Shown: positions 29,288 through 39,837 of the stretch, in pieces | Position numbering within the stretch: position 1 is the first letter of the stretch | Layout of the letters: each line of letters opens with the position of its first letter | Assembly (NCBI GenBank): GCA_001942185.1 | Contig: MKJV01000068.1 | Location: 248,001-312,000, forward strand | Length of the DNA stretch: 64,000 nucleotides | Reading direction: 5' to 3' | Origin: Pseudonocardia sp. CNS-004 | GTDB taxonomy: Bacteria > Actinomycetota > Actinomycetes > Mycobacteriales > Pseudonocardiaceae | Position numbers and translations under genes: made by a program | Notes under the pieces: generated by a model | Database searches by the model: none | Told to the model about the DNA's origin: nothing | Seen by the model: only the letters and a program-made list of their open reading frames with translations

Positions 29288-29459
29288 GGGCGAGGAGGCC
29301 TCCAGCAGGTCCCCTCTGCGCCTCCGACCGCGGTAGTGATCCCAGGCAGGGCCCCAAATTCATCCCCGTCCGCACAGTCTGTGAGACGAATGTGAGACGG
29401 GCGACCCCGGCAGGTGACACACCGACCCGGGGCCGTGATCGGAATCGGAGGTTCGACCC

Positions 29460-29555
29460 GTGCAGGACCCAACACAGGCCCGCCCCGCCGACACCCCCGC
29501 CGCCACCCGCCACGAGATCCACCCGCTCCCGGACGACCGGGAGGGCTGCCAGTGA
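29460..29555 (+). CDS. 31-residue ORF of unknown function
   Basis: GTG start with GGAGG 8 bp upstream, 31 codons rich in Pro, Asp and Arg (ending PDDREGCQ), and a TGA that overlaps the next GTG. No recognisable domain. The ribosome site and coupling are the only support. Tiny genes like this are common near attachment sites of actinomycete integrative elements. Confidence 0.35.
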   Translation: MQDPTQARPADTPAATRHEIHPLPDDREGCQ

Positions 29556-29809
29556 CCACCGATGCAGAACAGGACAAGGCCAGAAGCACGGACCTCAACT
29601 CCACCCGAACCAAGAGCCTGCCAACGCGAGGCACTGGAACCCCGGACGCGGCCGCGCAATCCGACCCACTCGTGATCGCCGATCCTCACCACGACCCGAC
29701 CCCCCTGCACCACCTCTCCTCCGCACCTCACCCCCGAGCCCACCAACGACACCGGGGACCAGAAGCGGGTCATGGTTGGTACCTCATTTCGAGCCGAAGC
29801 TCCCGGTAG
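29552..29809 (+). CDS. 85-residue ORF of unknown function
   Basis: GTG start overlapping the previous stop (GTGA), 85 residues, hydrophilic, low complexity in His/Pro/Thr. The 3' end (from about 29770) overlaps a recombinase remnant on the other strand, so the ORF is probably truncated by a junction there. No family recognised. Confidence 0.3.
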   Translation: MTTDAEQDKARSTDLNSTRTKSLPTRGTGTPDAAAQSDPLVIADPHHDPTPLHHLSSAPHPRAHQRHRGPEAGHGWYLISSRSSR

Positions 29810-29960
29810 ACGCTCCAGGCTCTCCGGCTTCACGTCGTTCAGCGCTGCACCGGCGTCACCCAACGAGTCGATCATCGCGTAGACCTCGGCGTCGGTGACC
29901 GCCGTCGGCGCGGGAGCACCCTCAAAGTTCGGCCTGTGCGGCAGCCCGCTGGGCCTGCGG
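29770..29960 (-). pseudogene. C-terminal remnant of a serine recombinase
   Basis: Minus-strand reading gives EVYAMIDSLGDAGAALNDVK then PESLERL and, after adding one base, YRELRLEM. This pattern (IDxLGD...ALxDAxPExLxxLYRELxLxM) is the usual end of actinobacterial large serine recombinases of phage/plasmid origin. Only this end remains. It supports repeated insertion of mobile elements at this place. Confidence 0.5.
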
Positions 29961-30421
29961 CGGACCTGGTGGATCAGTCATGGTCATCTGTGTACTCCTC
30001 GATTCAAGAGGATCTTGTTACGCCGACCATCTGAGAGGCCCCCTCGACCTGCCCCACCGTGACCTCAGGCCAATAAGCGCAATCTTCCCCAGTCGCTCGG
30101 CGATCGGCGCTCTGGTCGAGCGCGAATCAGGACGTCGGACTCCTCAGCCGGGCCGTCGTCGAGATCGCCGTCGTTCTCGATGTCCGCGCAGCCTCACCAA
30201 GATCGGCGACTACCCGCTCGCCGGGATGCTGCCCGGGGGGCCGCGTTCGGCCCGAGCGGACGGTGGTCCCTCGCCACCGCGGAGGTGGTCGACGGTTCGG
30301 CGCTGATCAAGGCGACGAGGGCGCCGCGTCTGACCTCCGCGACGGCGCGGACCTGGGTGAGGAGCCGGCGTTCATGACGAAGTCCACACGGCGACGCTGG
30401 ATCCGTTGCGGCGGGTGACGC
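29961..30421. other. Stretch without a recognisable gene
   Basis: No convincing frame. It holds short Arg-rich frames without ribosome sites and one short plus-strand frame with KIGDYPLAGMLPGG near 30195-30240, perhaps a further gene fragment. It lies downstream of the SDR stop at 30422. Confidence 0.35.
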
Positions 30422-31140
30422 TCACCTGTGGCGCGAGGCGAAGACCTTCGCGAGCTCCACGTAGATCTGTCGGGGATCCTCCCCCAGCGCGGCCTTCTGC
30501 GCTCGGTGGGTGAGTCGGCGACCACCTCGAACTCGCCCGCCTCGACGCCGTCGAGCGCCGCGCGCACCACGTCAAACGGGTCGCCCTTCGGGATGTCGTG
30601 CCCCCGCAGCATGTCGGTGTCGATGGCGGTGAAGTGCAACGACGTCACCAACGTCCGTTGCCCGGCGAGCTCGTGACGCAACGCGTTGCTCATGTTCCAG
30701 TTCGCGGCCTTCGAGACCGCGTAGCCGCTGTTGCCCGGGACCACGGACCACGAGGCGATGGAGGCGACGTTGAGGATGGCGCCACCGCCGTTGGACGCCA
30801 GGACGGGCGCGAACGCGCGGACGACGGACAACGCGCCCCAGAAGTTCACCTCCATCTCCGCCCGGACCGCGTCGAGATCGCCGAGCAGGGTGGACCCGAG
30901 GAACAGCCCGGCGTTGTTGACCAGGAGATCGACGTCGGCGGCCGCGTCGGCTGCGGCCGACACCGAGTCGGGGTCCGTGACGTCGAGGGCGAGGGGGTGC
31001 ACGCCCTCGAGCGTGAGCGACCCCGGCTCACGGGCGGTCGCGTAGACCTTCGCGCCGCGGGCGAGCAGCTCGCGGGCGAAGTGGTGACCGAGGCCGCGAC
31101 CGGCTCCTGTGACGAGCGCCGTCGCGTTTGAGATCCGCAT
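30422..31140 (-). CDS. SDR-family oxidoreductase 5
   Basis: About 239 residues after adding one base near 30505. TGAGRGLG loop, NNAGL, NVASI, YAVSK (YxxxK) and a short C-terminus ending AKVFASRHR. Divergent from a merR gene over a 59-bp gap with a MerR-type operator, so it is the likely target of that regulator. Substrate unknown; single-gene SDR/MerR pairs are often responses to reactive compounds. Confidence 0.82.
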
Positions 31141-31152
31141 CTGCGTACGCTA

Positions 31153-31176
31153 GAACTTGACGTTGGTGTCAAGTTC
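31153..31176. promoter_or_regulatory. MerR-type operator/promoter
   Basis: GAACTTGAC-N6-GTCAAGTTC is a perfect 9-bp inverted repeat. On the minus strand TTGAAC (-35) and TAGCGT (-10) are separated by 20 bp with the palindrome in the spacer, the unusually long spacing that MerR proteins correct. It points to control of the SDR gene. Confidence 0.65.
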
Positions 31177-31199
31177 AAGTCGCGGAGACGGAGATCACG

Positions 31200-31589
31200 A
31201 TGCGCATCGGTGAGGCCGCCGAACGAGCGGGCGTCAGCGCTCGTGCGCTCCGCTACTACGAGGAGGAAGGGCTGATCGAGCCCGCTCGTTCCTCGGGCGG
31301 GCATCGGATGTACTCCGAGGCCGTCGTCGAGCAGGTGCGCTTCATCCGTTGCCTGCAAACGGCCGGGCTGACCGGCAGAACCATCCTGACCCTGCTGCCA
31401 TCGGTGGACACCGGTGCCACGACACCGGACATGGTGTGGACGCTCCGCGGCGAGCGCGACCGGATGTCAGCGCAGATCGTGTCCATGGTCGAGGCCCGCG
31501 AGCGGCTCGACGAGCTGATCGTGAACGCGGTGCGGTGCACGGTCACCGATCACCCGCAGCCTGCGGCCGACCGTCCAGGTTCGCGATGA
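31200..31589 (+). CDS. MerR-family transcriptional regulator
   Basis: 129 residues. N-terminal winged HTH (MRIGEAAERAGVSARALRYY, then EEEGLIEPARSSGGHRMY), helical linker and a short C-terminus without cysteines, so metal sensing is unlikely. GGAGA ribosome site. Divergent from the SDR across the operator at 31153. Confidence 0.87.
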   Translation: MRIGEAAERAGVSARALRYYEEEGLIEPARSSGGHRMYSEAVVEQVRFIRCLQTAGLTGRTILTLLPSVDTGATTPDMVWTLRGERDRMSAQIVSMVEARERLDELIVNAVRCTVTDHPQPAADRPGSR

Positions 31590-31711
31590 TCCTCTCGGCG
31601 ATGCCGGGCAGCTGCGTGACGTCGTCCGCGCCTGGGGTACGCCAGAGCCAGCAGTGAGCCTTTGCCAACCTGATCACGCGTTGGCGATCATGAGGGTCTG
31701 AACTGCGGCGA
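31590..31711. other. Short stretch after merR with a possible fragment
   Basis: On the minus strand a frame around 31545-31680 reads RLAKAHCWLWRTPGADDVTQ and LPGIAERIIANLDG, which looks like real protein but belongs to no family I recognise and lacks a start. Probably debris beside the transposase remnant. Confidence 0.3.
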
Positions 31712-32060
31712 TCAGTGTGGCGGCGGCCGCTGCGACCCGGCATCGGCTCGATCTGCGGCCCGTTCGGGCAGGTCGGAGGGGCGGGTCATGATCCAGGCCA
31801 CCAGCCGGCGCGGCGCCGGGGACGGCACGACGCGCGGGTCGGCGCGGCCCTGTTTGAGGTAGCGCACGAGCAGGTTTGCGCTGCCGGAGTAACCGAGCTC
31901 ACCTGAGCTCAACGGGCGAAACGACAACTGCACCGGCACGAGATCCGCGTGCTGCCGGCGGATGCGAGCCGCCAGATGGTTCTGGCACCCGAGCAGACCC
32001 GAAACCGGCCGCTCAGCGCCTGAGCGATGCCCCGCTCGAACAGCGCCGCGGCCCGGGCGC
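31712..32060 (-). pseudogene. ISL3-family transposase fragment
   Basis: LGYSGSANLLVRYLKQGRAD followed by SPAPRRLVAWIMTRPSDLPE is the internal region of actinobacterial ISL3 transposases. The upstream part appears in a different frame and the DDE core and C-terminus are missing. No terminal repeats are evident. A dead insertion sequence between the SDR/MerR pair and the sugar operon. Confidence 0.6.
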
Positions 32061-32146
32061 ACGCCGCGTCGACCGCCTGCGCTGTCGATTCCCCGATCCC
32101 GGTTTCGCAGCGCTGACCCGTCGCCGCTCAACGCTCGTCACTGACG

Positions 32147-33397
32147 TCATCGGCGCCCTCCTTCCTTTTCGAGCAGGCCCGCCACGATGCTGCCGGTCGC
32201 CGGCACCGTGGGAATGAGCGTCGCCTGCAGGCCGTGGTACACGTCCGGCACCCCGTACCAGGGATTGCTGATCGGTTCGAGGGAGTCGTCGAGCTGGTGC
32301 AGCCACGGCCCGTCCGCCCGGACGAGGTGGTCCCGGGACCACGACCAGATTCGCCGGTAGGCGGACTCGTACCGTTCCTCGCCGGTGTGCTCGGCCAACC
32401 AGTACGCGGCGGCAATGCCCTCGGTGCACGGCCACCAGTACCGGTCGCGGTCGACCGGACGCCCGTCCCAGCCGACAGTGAAGTAGAAGCCGCCGCGGGC
32501 GGCGTCCCACCCTTCCTGCACCGCCTTGTCGAACAGGGTCGTGGCCGCCTCGTGGAGCCACCCGTCGCGCTTCCCGCGCGCCACCCACAGCTGCAGCAGC
32601 AGCCGCGACCATTCCAGCCAGTGGCCGACGGTCGATCCGTAGGGCCGGAACACGTCCCGGCCGTAATCGAGGTCGACGCTCCAGTCGGCGCGGTAGTGCT
32701 CGGGGATCCGCCACCCGTTCGCCGTCGTGGCCACCGCGATGATCCGGTTCGCCACCGCGTACGCCCGGTCCAGGTGGATCGTGTCCCCGGTCGCCTCGTA
32801 CGCCGCGAGCAGTGCCTCGACGAAGTGCATGTTGCCGTTGGCGCCGCGGTAGTCGCTGCCATCGGACCAGTCCGCGGTGAACTCCTCGGCGGCCGCGCCC
32901 GGGCCCTCCTCCCAGAAGTGCTCGTCGATCACAGTGGCCACGTCGTCCAGGATCCGCCCGGCGTCCGGGTGCCCCGCGAGCTTCGCCGAGGACGCGGCCA
33001 GCAGCACGAACGCGTGCCCGTAGAGCTGCTTGGAATCGTTCAACGGACCGGCTGCGCCATTGACCCAGTAGTACCCGCCGTGGGCCTTGTCCCGATGCGC
33101 CGACCAGAGGTGCTCCAGACCGTGGTCGACCATTCGCGCGCCCGCCGGGTGACCCCACAGGTGAGCGATCGCGTAGACGTGGACCATGCGGGTGGTCTGG
33201 AAGAGGCTGGTCTGCGGCTCCGAGGCCGGCGGCCAGCCGGTCGGCAGCGGGCGCCCGGTCACGTCCAGGTCCGCGAACCCGCCGGCCGGATCGTGGGCGG
33301 CGGTGTAGAACTCCAGCAACCGGCCGGCGCGCTCGTGCAGCCAGGCACGGTGCCCGGGGGTCCGCGTCCAGCGCGGACCCGTCGTCATCCAGCTCAT
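32147..33397 (-). CDS. AGE-family sugar isomerase/epimerase
   Basis: 416 residues, intact (alpha/alpha)6-barrel of the N-acylglucosamine 2-epimerase family. Typical segments: HGGYYWVNG, KQLYGHAFVLLAASSAKLAG, GNMHFVEALLAAYEATGD, and WWPCTEGIAAAYWLAEHTGE. The family interconverts ketoses and aldoses (mannose/fructose, sulfoquinovose and others) or epimerises sugars. Last gene of the operon that starts with the SDR at 40560; the transported sugar may enter the pathway through it. The exact sugar cannot be read. Confidence 0.85.
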   Translation of the reverse strand: MSWMTTGPRWTRTPGHRAWLHERAGRLLEFYTAAHDPAGGFADLDVTGRPLPTGWPPASEPQTSLFQTTRMVHVYAIAHLWGHPAGARMVDHGLEHLWSAHRDKAHGGYYWVNGAAGPLNDSKQLYGHAFVLLAASSAKLAGHPDAGRILDDVATVIDEHFWEEGPGAAAEEFTADWSDGSDYRGANGNMHFVEALLAAYEATGDTIHLDRAYAVANRIIAVATTANGWRIPEHYRADWSVDLDYGRDVFRPYGSTVGHWLEWSRLLLQLWVARGKRDGWLHEAATTLFDKAVQEGWDAARGGFYFTVGWDGRPVDRDRYWWPCTEGIAAAYWLAEHTGEERYESAYRRIWSWSRDHLVRADGPWLHQLDDSLEPISNPWYGVPDVYHGLQATLIPTVPATGSIVAGLLEKEGGRR

Positions 33398-33425
33398 GGG
33401 GTACCTCCTCGATCGCCGTCGTCGC

Positions 33426-34086
33426 TCACATCACCCGGAAGCGCGCCCACATCTCGCCGAGGGTTCCGCCCTCGAGGAGCATCCGCTTGGCGTCGGACTC
33501 GGTCCGCGACTTGTCCACGCGCGCCGGATCACCTGCTCGGCGACGTTGCGCGGCACCACCGTCACCCCGTCGTCGTCGGCAACCACGAGATCGCCGCTGG
33601 TGACCGTCACCTCGCCGATCCTGATCGGGACGTCCGGGCTGCCGAGGGCGACCCGGCCCAGCGCGTCCGTGGGCCGCGAACCCGTCGCGTGCACGGGGAA
33701 CCCGAGCGCACGGATCTGCCGGAGATCGCGGACCAGCCCGTCGATGACGAGACCACGGGCCCCGCGCCCGACCGCCGCGCAGCTGAACAGCTCGCCCCAG
33801 CCGGCGGCGTCGGCCTCGACCCGCCCCATCGGCAGGTCACCTGGGCGCAACGAGTCGATGAAGTCGATCTCACCGCCGTAGTGGCGCTCCGGAATCTCCT
33901 GGACCGCGACCGTGGTGAAGGTCCGTGCCCATCCCACCACCGTGCCCTGCCCACTCAGCCGCGCCACCCGCGGCGGCAGGTCTGGGACCGCAGACCGATC
34001 TGGTCGCAGATGTCGGAGAACGCCGCGCCGTAGGAATGCGTCGAGGCTTCCTCGAGCAGCGAGTCGAGGGAGGTGTCGGTCGTCAT
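33426..34086 (-). CDS. RraA-family aldolase/decarboxylase
   Basis: About 220 residues after two repairs (near 33517 and 33978). GRGARGLVIDGLVRDLRQIR holds the conserved RraA/HMG-aldolase active-site segment (the Arg and Asp that bind metal and pyruvate enolate), followed by VTVTSGDLVVADDDGVTVVP. Start ATG with AGGAG upstream. Members cleave 4-hydroxy-2-oxo acids or decarboxylate oxaloacetate; next to a sugar-acid dehydratase, aldol cleavage of a 2-keto-3-deoxy acid is plausible. Confidence 0.8.
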
Positions 34087-34111
34087 CGATCGTCTCCTAG
34101 AGGTGTTGGGG

Positions 34112-35124
34112 TCAGTCACGCACTCGGTAGGAGCGCGACTGCAGGGAGCTGAGGACCACGGCCAGCAGCACCACGGCGCCGCGGACGATGTCCTGGACGA
34201 AGGAGTTCACGCCGTAGAGGACCAGCGCGTTGCCGAGCACCGACACGAAGAGCACACCCACGACCGTGCCGAGGACGGTGCCGCGGCCGCCGGTGAGCGC
34301 CGTACCGCCGATGATCACGGCCGCGATCACCTCGAACTCAAGGCCCTGGCCGATCGACGAGCTTCCCGCCCCGATCCGGGCGGTCAGCAGGATTCCCGCG
34401 AGCGCCGCGAGCACCCCGGTTACGGCGAAGACCACGATCCGGACCCGCGCCACGTGGATGCCCGAGGTGCGCGCGGCCACGGCGTTGCCGCCGACGGCGT
34501 ACACCTCGCGGCCGAACCTGGTCCGGGTGGCGAGCAGCCAGGCGAGCACGCACAGGACCACGAACACGGCCGCGGGCACCGGGACGCCCGCCACGTCTCC
34601 GCCGAGGACGTCGGTCAGGAAGGCGCTCTCGACGGGGATCGGGGAGCGTCGGTGATGAACTCGGCCACCCCGCGCAGGGCCAGGAACAGCGCGAGCGTCG
34701 AGATGATGGTCGGTATCGCCAGGTAGCTGCGCAGCACTCCCACGGCGATACCCGACATGGCACCCAGCAGGAGCACGCTCGCCATGATCGGGCCGATCGA
34801 CCAGCCCAGGTCGCGGTGCAGCACGCCGATCATGGCCGAGGTCAACGCCACCACCGCGCCGACGCTGATGTCGATCTCGGCGCACACGATGACCAGCGTC
34901 ATCCCGAGCGCGATGATCCCGACGAAGGCGGCCTGCCGGAGGATGTTGAACCCGTTCTGGGTGCTCAAGAAGTTGGGCGCGGTCGCTCCGAAGATCACGA
35001 CGGCGACGACGAGGGCGGCCAGGAGACCCGCCTCCCGCTGCCCCGCCAGTCGTCGGACCCGTTCGGCCAGCAGCGAGCCGGCGCCCGTGCCTCGCACGGC
35101 GTGTGCGATGCCGTTGGACGTCAT
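34112..35124 (-). CDS. Ribose-type ABC transporter permease (RbsC-like)
   Basis: About 337 residues after one repair near 34648. ILRQAAFVGIIALGMTLVIV and EIDISVGAVVALTSAMIGVL are the family signature, then VGGNAVAARTSGIHVARVRI and GTALTGGRGTVLGTVVGVL. Its ATG overlaps the ATPase stop. It forms the channel of a sugar importer. Confidence 0.87.
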
Positions 35125-36634
35125 GAGGCCTTCCGTCCTTCGCAGTCGTCCGGCCGCATCACGGCCGTGAGGAGTGTGTCGAGGCCGGCGTTGCGATCGA
35201 TCTCTCCAGTGATCGCGCCGCCGTCGACGAGGAGGATCCGGTCGCAGTTCTGCAGGAGCTCGTCGTACTCCGAGGACACAAGGACCACCGCGCAGCCTCG
35301 TGGGCCAGGCCGGCGATCAGGTCGTAGATCTGGTGCTTGGACTGGATGTCGACGCCGCGGGTGGGCTCGTCGAGCAGCAGGACCCGCACCCCGGAATTGA
35401 CGCACCGGGCCAGCACGACCTTCTGCTGGTTGCCACCGCTGAGCGAGGCCACGTCGTCGGACAGCGACCCGACCCGGATCTCGGTGGCCTCCAGGGACGC
35501 CGCTCCGGTGCGGCGCTCCCGGTGCCGGTCGACGAACCCCCATCGGGAAATGCTCGACAGGCAGGAGAGGACCATGTTGTGCAGGATCGGCTGGTTCAGC
35601 ACGATCCCCTGGCCCTTGCGGTCCTCCGGCACCAGCGCGATACCCGCGGCGACCCGGCGGCGCACGTCGCGGGCGCCACCGAAGCGGGTCCCGTCCGCCA
35701 GCTCCACCTCCCCGTGGGAGGCCGCGTCGAGGCCGGCGATCGCGCGCAGGATCTCGGTGCGGCCCGACCCGATCCGGCCGGCGAGCCCGACGATCTCGCC
35801 GGCGGCGACCTGGAGATCGACACCGCGCAGCGTCGTCCGCGTGCGCAAGCCGGACACCGAGAGCGCGACGCCGCGATCGGCTGCGGCGCTGCGCCGCCTC
35901 GGCCGCTCCTGAAGCTCCGCACCGGCCATGAGGGCGGCGATCTCGCGCACCGTGACCTCCTCGATCCGGTGCCGGGCCACGACGCGCCCGTCACGGAACA
36001 CGGTGACGTCGTCGGCGACCCGTTCGATCTCGCTCATCCGGTGCGACACGTAGAGCACGGCGACTCCCCGGGAGGCGAGCCGGCGCACCACCTCGAGCAG
36101 GCGGTCGGCTTCGGACTCCGTCAGCGAGCTCGTGGGCTCGTCCAGGATCAGTACGGACGGCCGGTAGGACAGCGCCCGCGCGATCTCGACCAGCTGCTGC
36201 TCGGCGATCCGCAGGTCACCTGCCGGGGTGTCGAGGTGCAGCTCGACGCCGAGGAGCTCCAGAGCCTCGGCCGCGAGGGCCCGGTTCCGCCTGCGGTCGA
36301 TCACCCCGAGCCGGGACTCCCACCGACCCAGCATGACGTTCTCGGCGACCGAGAGACCCGGGATGACCGAGATCTCCTGGTGGACCGTGGCGATCCCGGA
36401 CCGCAGCGCGTGGTCGGGATCGCGGAACTCGATCTCGTCGCCATCGAGGAGGATCCGGCCGCTGTCGGGCCGCTCGACACCGGAGAGCATCCGGACCAGC
36501 GTCGACTTGCCGGCTCCGTTGCGACCCATGAGGGCGTAGACCCGGCCCCGATCGACCTCGAAGTCCACGTCGACCAAGGCCTGGGTGGACCCGTACGTCC
36601 GGCTCAGTCCCTCGGCACTGATGACGGCGGTCAT
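35121..36634 (-). CDS. Sugar ABC transporter ATPase (RbsA/MglA-like)
   Basis: About 504 residues with two ATPase halves. First half: Walker A GRNGAGKS, signature LRIAEQQ, Walker B LILDEPTSSL. Second half: degenerate GRIGSGRTE, signature SLSGGNQQK, Walker B LLLDEPTRGVD. One base missing near 35298. The double-length architecture and asymmetry are typical of monosaccharide importers. Overlaps permease and binding-protein genes by 4 bp. Confidence 0.88.
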
Positions 36635-37601
36635 GACGGTGCGTTCGCCTGGAGGTACTCCTGCACCGCAGGCAGGCCGTCGACGGAGTAGTTGACGACG
36701 GGGACCTCCTGGACGAAGGGCTCCACCGGGCCACCGCCGAGCAGGGTCCGCACGACCTCGACCGCCTTGGTCCCGGTGGCGAGGCCGTCCTGGCCGGTCG
36801 TGGTCAGGAGCGTGGCCGGATCGGCCTGCAGGTACCCGGCGAGCACCGGGGTGATGTCGGATCCGAAGACGGGGACCTGCCCGGTACGGCCGGAGGACTC
36901 CACGGCCCGGACGAGTCCCGCCGTCGCACCGTCGTTGGCACCCCAGAGCGCGGTGATGTCGGGGTGTGCCGTCAGCATGTCCTCGGCAGCCGGTACGGCC
37001 TTGTCGACGACGAGCTCCTCGTTCTGGGCCACGATCTCGTAGGTGATCCCGCCGTCGTCGAGGGTCCGGAAGAACGCCTCGCGGCGCTGCGCGCAGATGT
37101 CGAACGAGTCGCAGTGCAGGACGCCGAACCGAACCGGCGCCGGGGCGTTCCTCAGCCGCTCGACGGCGAACTGCCCGGTCTGTTCGCCCATGCCGGCCTG
37201 GTCGCTCAGGACGAACGCCGAGACGGTGCCCTCCCGAGCACTCTCGTCGAGCACGTGTTGTAGCAGATGACCGAGATCCCGGACGAGGCCGCGCGTTCGA
37301 GCGCCACCGCCGACGCCGTGCCGTCCAGCGGCGAGGTCACGATCGCGTCGACGCCGCGGGCGGCCAAGGTGTCGATGGCCTGGCTCTCCTTGGCGGCGTC
37401 GCCCTCGTAGTTCTCGACGATCGTGGTGCCGCCTGCGTTCGCCTCCTGGATCCCCTTCGCGACGCTGGTGAAGTAGGTGTCTCCGTTGAGCAGCAGTACA
37501 CCGATCGTGGTGCTCTCCGACGATCCGCCGGACCCGGAGCCGCAGGCGGTCAGCGCGAGCGCCGCCACCGCCGCGAGCGCGACGGGAACGAACATCTTCA
37601 T
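36631..37601 (-). CDS. Sugar-binding lipoprotein (RbsB-like)
   Basis: About 323 residues. Signal peptide with lipobox (LAAVAALALTAC), then IGVLLLNGDTYFTSVAKGI, QAIDTLAARGVDAIVTSPLD and ALWGANDGATAGLVRAVE, all typical of periplasmic-binding protein family 4/ribose type. One base missing near 37250. It delivers the ligand to the importer encoded downstream. Confidence 0.87.
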
Positions 37602-37632
37602 GGGACGTCTCCTCGGTTGCTCGTTCCGCCAC

Positions 37633-38830
37633 TCACCAGGCGGGGATGATCGGGTGCCAGCCGGGACGGTGCGGATCCGGGCCGTTCTGGTTGGCCTCGA
37701 CGTAGACGTTGCGGTAGACGCCTTCCGCATGGAGCTCCGCGTAGCGGGCGAACTTGTCGGGGTCGAGCTCGACACCCCAGCCGGGGCCCTCCGGCGGGGC
37801 GAGCACGCCGTTCTTCGGCTTGAGCAGGTCACCGACGATCACGTCGTCCGTCAGGTGGTGGTAGTGCGCGTCGATGGCCGCGGTCAAGCCCGGCATGGTG
37901 ACCGCGGTGTGGAGCATCGCGGCCATCCCGATGCCGAGCTCGATGCCCGAGTGCATCGACAGACCGACGCCCATCGTGCGGGCGACCGTGTCCAGCGCCC
38001 GGACCTGGGTGGGGCCGCCCCAGTACCAGGGGTCGGTGAGCACCACGTCGATCGCCCGGGTGGCGATCGCCGGACCGAGCTCGGCGAAGCTGGTGACGCA
38101 CATGTTCGTAGCCATCGCCAGGTTCGTCCGGCGGCGGACCGTCGCCATGTTCGCGCCCCGGCCACCGGGTCCTCGTAGTACTCCAGCCCGACCGCCTCGA
38201 GCCGCGGCACGTACCCGATCGCGGTCTCGACGGTCCACGCCGACTGCGGGTCGATCCGCAGCCGCACGTCCTGGCCGAGCCGGTCCCGGATCGCCTCCAT
38301 CGTGCGGACCTCGTGCTCGGCGTCGAAGACACCGCCCTTGAGCTTCACCGTCCGGAACCCATAGGTGTCGACGAGATCGGCGGCGTGGTCCGCCATCTCC
38401 TCGGGGGTGGTGACCGAGCGTGGCCACTGCCGTTGTCATAGCGGTAGAAGCAGTACGCGGCCATCGACGCGTGCGGCCGGACCGCACCGCCCATCACCCG
38501 GTACGCCGGCTCACCGGTCGCCTTCCCGATGATGTCGATCAGGGCCATCTCGATGCCCGCGGCGGTCAGCGGATCCCGGCTCCAGTAGAACCGGTTGGAG
38601 ATGATGTTGCGCACCACCTCCAGGTCGAACGGGTGCTGCCCGACGAGCGGCGCGGACAGCGTCCGGACCTGTTCGGCGGTGGCGGCGGTCTCCCCCAGAC
38701 CGGTGATCCCCGCGTCGGTGTGGACCTGCACGATCGTGCGGGTCACGGCGAGGTGCACGCCGTAGGCGAAGCGCAGGGTCGCCTCGATCGGGACGGTGAC
38801 CTCGGTCGCCTCGATTGCGGTGATCTTCAC
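37633..38830 (-). CDS. Enolase-superfamily dehydratase, glucarate-dehydratase-like
   Basis: About 399 residues after two repairs (near 38170 and 38424). TVKLKGG gives the KxK base, RIDPQSAW the first metal aspartate, YYEDP the glutamate, NMCVTSF the asparagine, and GLSMHSGIELGIG the histidine characteristic of the glucarate dehydratase subgroup. It would dehydrate a sugar acid to a 2-keto-3-deoxy acid. GTG start overlaps the MBL stop. No cycloisomerase features. Confidence 0.83.
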
Positions 38831-39837
38831 TTGTCCTCATCTCTCGTCACGGGCCTACTGGTGCCGGCGAACGCGTAGGTTTCCGGCCCGACGACGCGGG
38901 CGACTCCGTCGCGCACCAACTCGCGCAGGTGCGCCTCGACCATCGCCAGCGCCCGGAACTCGGGGTCCTTCGCCGCGGCGGCGCACACCCCGCGCCAGAT
39001 CGACTCCAGGTCCTGCCCGGTGTCCCCGAGCTCGGCGAGGACCAGTTCCCTCGTGCGGTCGACGTCGGCCCGGACCTGCCCGACAAGTTCCAGGAACGCC
39101 GCGGCGTCGCGGGCCGGGTGGTGCGACATGGCGACCACCTCGACCTCGCGCTCCCGGACGAAGGTGGCCAGCCGGTCCAGCGATTCTCGAAGACCGTCCG
39201 GGTCGACGTGCCCGTGGAAGATCGGCCAGCCGATCGCGGTGACCACGTCGCCGAGCACGAGGGTGCGGCTGCTGCGCTCGAACCAGGCGAGCTCGGCGTG
39301 CAGGTGGCCATCGACCCGGAACGCCTCCAGCTCGACGCCGCCGCCCAGGTCGAGGGCGATCGTCGGGCCGACCATGACGTCCACCGGCGCGGCCCCGTCG
39401 AACGTCGGCTCGAGCTCGCCCAGCAGCTCCGCCGTCGGGCCGATGATGTGCGGGTGGTGCAGTGCGAACTCATGCAGGTTGCGCCGCGGGTCGGCGATCC
39501 AGCCGCGGGCGTCCTCGGCCGCCACGACCAGCGCGCCGTGGCGCGCGCGCAACCGCCGCAGGTTCCCGATGTGGTCGTGGTGCGCGTGGGTGTTGCACAG
39601 GTAGCGCAGCGGCAACCCGCCGGCACCGGTGCGGATCAGCTCATCGAGCAGGTCGGCCGAGTCGGGCAGCCCGGCGTCGATGGCCGCCGCCGCCTCGGTC
39701 CCCCGGACCACGTGCAGGTACAGCGGGATGACGTCGGTGATCGGCTGCAGGGCCTGATGGACCGTCGTCGAGAGCGCCCGGACGCCGCCCCCGGCACCGG
39801 GGCCGGTGGGGCCGTCAGAAGGAGGCAAGGAGACCAC
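38827..39837 (-). CDS. Metallo-beta-lactamase-fold hydrolase
   Basis: 336 residues with THAHHDHIGN (zinc ligands), VDGHLHAELAWF and the later DVVTAIGWPIFHGH. A C-terminal helical region of ~90 residues follows. In a sugar-oxidation operon a lactonase role is attractive but unproven; many MBL proteins of this size are thioesterases or hydrolases of other esters. The first GTG (39837) lies inside the 3' end of the SDR gene, so a later start is possible. Confidence 0.75.
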   Translation of the reverse strand: MVSLPPSDGPTGPGAGGGVRALSTTVHQALQPITDVIPLYLHVVRGTEAAAAIDAGLPDSADLLDELIRTGAGGLPLRYLCNTHAHHDHIGNLRRLRARHGALVVAAEDARGWIADPRRNLHEFALHHPHIIGPTAELLGELEPTFDGAAPVDVMVGPTIALDLGGGVELEAFRVDGHLHAELAWFERSSRTLVLGDVVTAIGWPIFHGHVDPDGLRESLDRLATFVREREVEVVAMSHHPARDAAAFLELVGQVRADVDRTRELVLAELGDTGQDLESIWRGVCAAAAKDPEFRALAMVEAHLRELVRDGVARVVGPETYAFAGTSRPVTRDEDK

